Below, piece by piece: positions 7,001-10,352 of a DNA stretch of 10,352 nucleotides. Source of the DNA: Desulfuromonadales bacterium (GTDB lineage Bacteria > Desulfobacterota > Desulfuromonadia > Desulfuromonadales > BM103); contig DAOWJU010000255.1 of the NCBI GenBank assembly GCA_030640215.1, positions 1 through 10,352 on the forward strand, read 5' to 3'. Under the pieces are notes generated by a model, which ran no database searches, was not told the origin of the DNA, and saw only the letters and a program-made list of their open reading frames with translations. Positions within the stretch are counted from its first letter, which is position 1, and the number at the start of each line of letters is the position of its first letter. The position numbers and the translations under genes were made by a program.

Positions 7001-7020
7001 TATATGCGTATGCATATAAT
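7001..7020 (+). promoter_or_regulatory. Palindrome with a -10 box before queA
   Basis: TATATGC (7001-7007) and GCATATA (7012-7018) are perfect inverted repeats around GTAT, and a consensus TATAAT spans 7015-7020. No good -35 is found at 16-18 nt spacing. If used, transcription would start near 7027, only about 12 nt before the queA ATG. It could instead be a regulator site or a weak RNA hairpin. Confidence 0.3.
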
Positions 7021-7038
7021 TGCAAGCATTAATACATT

Positions 7039-8070
7039 ATGAAGTTGACTGAATATGATTTTGATCTTCCGCAGGAGCTGATCGCTCAACAGCCTCTTGC
7101 TGAACGTTCCGCTTCACGCCTGCTGCTCCTCAACAGAGAGAAGGAACAGATTGCTCACAAGCACTTTGACTCTTTGCCGGAACTTCTTCGAGAAGGCGAC
7201 CTGTTGGTGCGTAATGAAACCCGCGTCTTGCCTGCCCGACTCCTTGGTAAGAAACAGAGCGGCGGACAGGTGGAAGCTTTACTGATTCGCCAAGTCGATC
7301 CTTTACAGAATATCTGGCGTTGTCTGACACGAAGTTCCAAGCCGGTTCGGGTCGGTGCCTTGCTTGAGTTTCCTGAAGAGATTTGTGGTGAGGTTGTCGC
7401 TGCGGAAGAAGACGGGCAACGACTGATACGCTTCAACTGCCCAGGTGAATTCTTCGCAGTCCTGGAACGGGCCGGGCATATGCCTTTGCCGCCGTACATC
7501 CGCCGTGAAGATCACGATTTTGACAAGGATCGCTATCAGACGGTGTTTGCCAACAATCCGGGCGCAGTGGCAGCGCCGACGGCTGGTTTGCATTTTACTG
7601 AAGAAACTTTCGCCGCTTTAGCTGATCGCAATATCGATGTCTGTGGCATTACCTTGCATGTCGGCCCGGGAACTTTCTTGCCGGTTCGTACCGAGAATCT
7701 GCGTGAACATCGCATGCATTCGGAGATCTACGAAATTCCGCAGACAACTGCAGAACAGATTAATGCCGCTCGTGCTGACGGACGTCGCATTGTTGCCTTG
7801 GGGACGACAGTGACAAGAACCCTCGAACATGCTGTAGATGGGCAAGGTTTGCTGCAGGCCGGGCAGGGGGAAACTGACCTCTTTATCTTGCCGGGCTTCA
7901 GGTTCCGCATGGTTGATGCACTGATCACCAACTTTCACCTTCCCAAGTCCACACTGCTTGTTCTGGTTTCAGCTTTCGCTGGCAGAGATTTTATCCTGCA
8001 GGCTTACCGGGAAGCGGTTGATCATAGCTATCGTTTTTTCAGCTATGGCGATTGTATGTTGATTGAATGA
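7039..8070 (+). CDS. queA: S-adenosylmethionine:tRNA ribosyltransferase-isomerase
   Basis: QueA transfers and rearranges the ribosyl group of S-adenosylmethionine onto preQ1 at position 34 of tRNAs with GUN anticodons, producing epoxyqueuosine. The 343-aa length is typical. Family blocks are all present: DFDLPQELIAQQPL (7-20), RNETRVLPARLLG (58-70), GHMPLPPYIRR (146-156), DRYQTVFA with GAVAAPTAGLHFT (164-187), HVGPGTFLPV (207-216), HSEIY (227-231), GTTVTRTLE (255-263), NFHLPKSTLLVLVSAF (298-313) and YRFFSYGDCMLI (331-342). The start matches the usual N-terminus of the family, yet no SD is visible before the ATG. It sits directly before tgt, the gene for the preceding step of the pathway, with a 68-nt gap. 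Confidence 0.97.
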   Translation: MKLTEYDFDLPQELIAQQPLAERSASRLLLLNREKEQIAHKHFDSLPELLREGDLLVRNETRVLPARLLGKKQSGGQVEALLIRQVDPLQNIWRCLTRSSKPVRVGALLEFPEEICGEVVAAEEDGQRLIRFNCPGEFFAVLERAGHMPLPPYIRREDHDFDKDRYQTVFANNPGAVAAPTAGLHFTEETFAALADRNIDVCGITLHVGPGTFLPVRTENLREHRMHSEIYEIPQTTAEQINAARADGRRIVALGTTVTRTLEHAVDGQGLLQAGQGETDLFILPGFRFRMVDALITNFHLPKSTLLVLVSAFAGRDFILQAYREAVDHSYRFFSYGDCMLIE

Positions 8071-8126
8071 CGTTACGAGTGGCGTGGGATGTGGGGCGCG
8101 AAAAAACAACTAACACTTTATTTTGA

Positions 8127-9291
<1,165 letters not shown>

Positions 9292-9342
9292 TTCCGTATG
9301 GTTAACTACTAATCTTTAAGTGTCCGATACTAGGAGGAAAAC

Positions 9343-9669
9343 ATGTTTGCAACAAATGCTTATGCCATGGCTGGTGGTGCCGCACAAGAGGGTGGAGGTT
9401 CCGGAATGGAAGGAATCGTCATGCTGGTTATCATGTTCGCGATCTTCTACTTCTTGCTGATTCGCCCACAGCAGAAGCGCGCTAAACAACACAAGGAACT
9501 GATTGAAAACCTCAATACCGGTGATCAAGTGGTAACAGCCGGTGGAATTCATGGCAAAGTTGTGGCCGTTCAGGACACCATTGTGACCCTGGAGATTGCC
9601 AGCAACGTTCGTGTCAAGATCAACCGCAGCTCCGTCGTCGGTACCAAAACTGACCAACTGGAAGAGTAG
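9343..9669 (+). CDS. yajC: Preprotein translocase subunit YajC
   Basis: YajC is a single-span inner-membrane protein that associates with SecDF and the SecYEG channel. The 108-aa length matches the family. The short N-terminal stretch is rich in Ala and Gly, a hydrophobic span follows at about 24-42 (GIVMLVIMFAIFYFLLI), then the hallmark RPQQKR (43-48). The cytosolic domain contains LNTGDQVVTAGGIHGKV (57-73) and a DTIVTLEIASNVRVKINRSS stretch. A consensus SD AGGAGG (9332-9337) lies 5 nt before the ATG, the strongest in this unit. secD begins 119 nt after the TAG stop. The context queA-tgt-yajC-secD is the standard bacterial arrangement. Confidence 0.97.
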   Translation: MFATNAYAMAGGAAQEGGGSGMEGIVMLVIMFAIFYFLLIRPQQKRAKQHKELIENLNTGDQVVTAGGIHGKVVAVQDTIVTLEIASNVRVKINRSSVVGTKTDQLEE

Positions 9670-9682
9670 CGGCTATAGGGGA

Positions 9683-9772
9683 ATGTTGGCAGCCAGTTTA
9701 TTGATTGTCCGACAGGCTGATATTTCAGCCTCCCATATAAGAACAGGACGGCCCGTCAAGCGGGTCGGTTGA
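9683..9772 (+). CDS. Possible 29-codon leader ORF before secD
   Basis: An ATG at 9683 opens 29 codons ending in TGA (9770-9772), whose stop lies directly before the secD SD (AAGGAG, 9773-9778). The predicted peptide starts with the hydrophobic MLAASLLIV and ends in the basic GRPVKRVG. The AGGGG (9677-9681) before it is too close to the ATG for normal initiation. The frame also stays open upstream to a GTG at 9611 inside yajC. I recognise no family and no known ribosome-arrest motif, so this is a weak candidate resting mainly on position. Confidence 0.13.
   Translation: MLAASLLIVRQADISASHIRTGRPVKRVG
9714..9731 (+). promoter_or_regulatory. Hairpin 1 in the yajC-secD gap
   Basis: AGGCTGA (9714-9720) pairs perfectly with TCAGCCT (9725-9731) around a TATT loop. 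No U-run follows. It is the first of two hairpins between yajC and secD. Confidence 0.4.
9749..9767 (+). promoter_or_regulatory. Hairpin 2, just upstream of the secD SD
   Basis: CGGCCCG (9749-9755) pairs with CGGGTCG (9761-9767), including one G-U pair, around a TCAAG loop. It ends 5 nt before the secD SD (9773-9778). A GC-rich stem so close to the ribosome site could affect secD translation. The effect is inferred. Confidence 0.4.
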
Positions 9773-9788
9773 AAGGAGATGCAACAGA

Positions 9789-10352
9789 ATGTCCAATAGC
9801 CTCAAGATTCGGACTTGTTTTGTGCTGGGTTGTCTCGTGCTAGCCTTGGTCGCTCTCGGGCCAACACTATTCGAAAAAAGTCTGCCAGACTGGTGGAATA
9901 AGGCCTTTGATCCGATCCAGCGTGGTTTAGATTTGCAGGGCGGCATGCACCTGGTCCTTGGTGTCGATGTCGACAAAGCTGTGGAAAGTCGTCTTGATAC
10001 AATCGTCGACCAGACTGAAGGAATACTGCGTGAAAAGGATGTGATTTTCAAGCGTGTAGATCGGTCTTCCGGTGAGCGTATTGTCATCACCGTCTATGAT
10101 GAGGAAGCTGGTGAACAAGTTGATGCCATCATGGCTGATAGTTTCCCCAATCTCGAAACGATTACTTTGTCTGCCGAAGGCGGGTATGTTCAAAAGAACT
10201 ACCGCATGAGTGACAATGAAATTGAAGAGGTACGCGACTATGCCGTGCGCCAGGCTCTGGAAACTTTGCGCAACCGCGTCGACGAGTTTGGTGTAAGTGA
10301 GCCAACTTTGCAACGTCAGGCTGACAATCGTATTCTGATTCAGCTACCGGGA
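9789..10352 (+). CDS. secD: Protein translocase subunit SecD (3' end outside window)
   Basis: SecD, with SecF, uses the proton gradient to help pull exported proteins out of the Sec channel on the periplasmic side. The first 188 codons are present and the frame is still open at the window end. Residues 8-25 form TM1, followed by the P1 periplasmic domain with the RGLDLQGGMHLVLGVD signature (45-60) and the conserved segment LRNRVDEFGVSEPTLQRQ (about 161-178) leading into RILIQLPG. SD AAGGAG (9773-9778) is 10 nt before the ATG. The 119-nt gap to yajC holds two hairpins and a possible short ORF. The downstream neighbour is expected to be secF but is not visible. Confidence 0.97.
   Translation, partial: MSNSLKIRTCFVLGCLVLALVALGPTLFEKSLPDWWNKAFDPIQRGLDLQGGMHLVLGVDVDKAVESRLDTIVDQTEGILREKDVIFKRVDRSSGERIVITVYDEEAGEQVDAIMADSFPNLETITLSAEGGYVQKNYRMSDNEIEEVRDYAVRQALETLRNRVDEFGVSEPTLQRQADNRILIQLPG

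Overview
The window looks like ordinary chromosome from a Desulfuromonadales-type delta-proteobacterium (Geobacter, Pelobacter or Desulfuromonas relatives). Three things suggest this: the rplM-rpsI-argC order, two large membrane-bound c-di-GMP-type signalling proteins of which one carries a periplasmic c-type heme motif, and the protein style overall. The assignment is inferred from gene content and not proven. I see no mobile element, CRISPR array, rRNA or tRNA gene.

Layout. Positions 1-1065 (+) hold a promoter and leader, then rplM (L13) and rpsI (S9), closed by a hairpin terminator. argC (arginine biosynthesis) follows on + and ends at a 19-bp perfect hairpin that can stop transcription from both sides. 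On the - strand, converging on argC, is a two-gene unit read from 6522 down to 2269: first a heme-motif HD-GYP protein, then a GAF-GGDEF protein. The two are 12 nt apart and in the same reading frame. A 283-nt divergent intergenic region (6523-6805) separates this unit from a + strand unit made of a small DUF2065 membrane protein, queA, tgt, yajC and the first 188 codons of secD, which runs off the window.

How the genes work together. rplM/rpsI supply ribosomal proteins. queA and tgt are two steps of queuosine tRNA modification. yajC and secD encode accessory parts of the Sec translocon, and queA-tgt-yajC-secD is a well-known bacterial gene order. The HD-GYP/GGDEF pair is the accessory part of the window. 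Both proteins share the order TM, periplasmic sensor, TM, HAMP, coiled coil, GAF, output domain. The HD-GYP domain has its catalytic motifs intact, while the GGDEF domain has lost key active-site residues (GNDQF in place of GGDEF) but keeps an RxxD inhibitory-site motif. My reading is a redox- or ligand-sensing c-di-GMP phosphodiesterase encoded beside a c-di-GMP-binding, probably non-synthesising, partner.

Non-coding signals worth attention are the rplM leader hairpin, a palindrome and a tandem 8-bp repeat in the divergent region, a palindrome with a perfect -10 box just before an SD-less queA, a hairpin over the tgt stop codon, and two hairpins plus a possible small ORF between yajC and secD.
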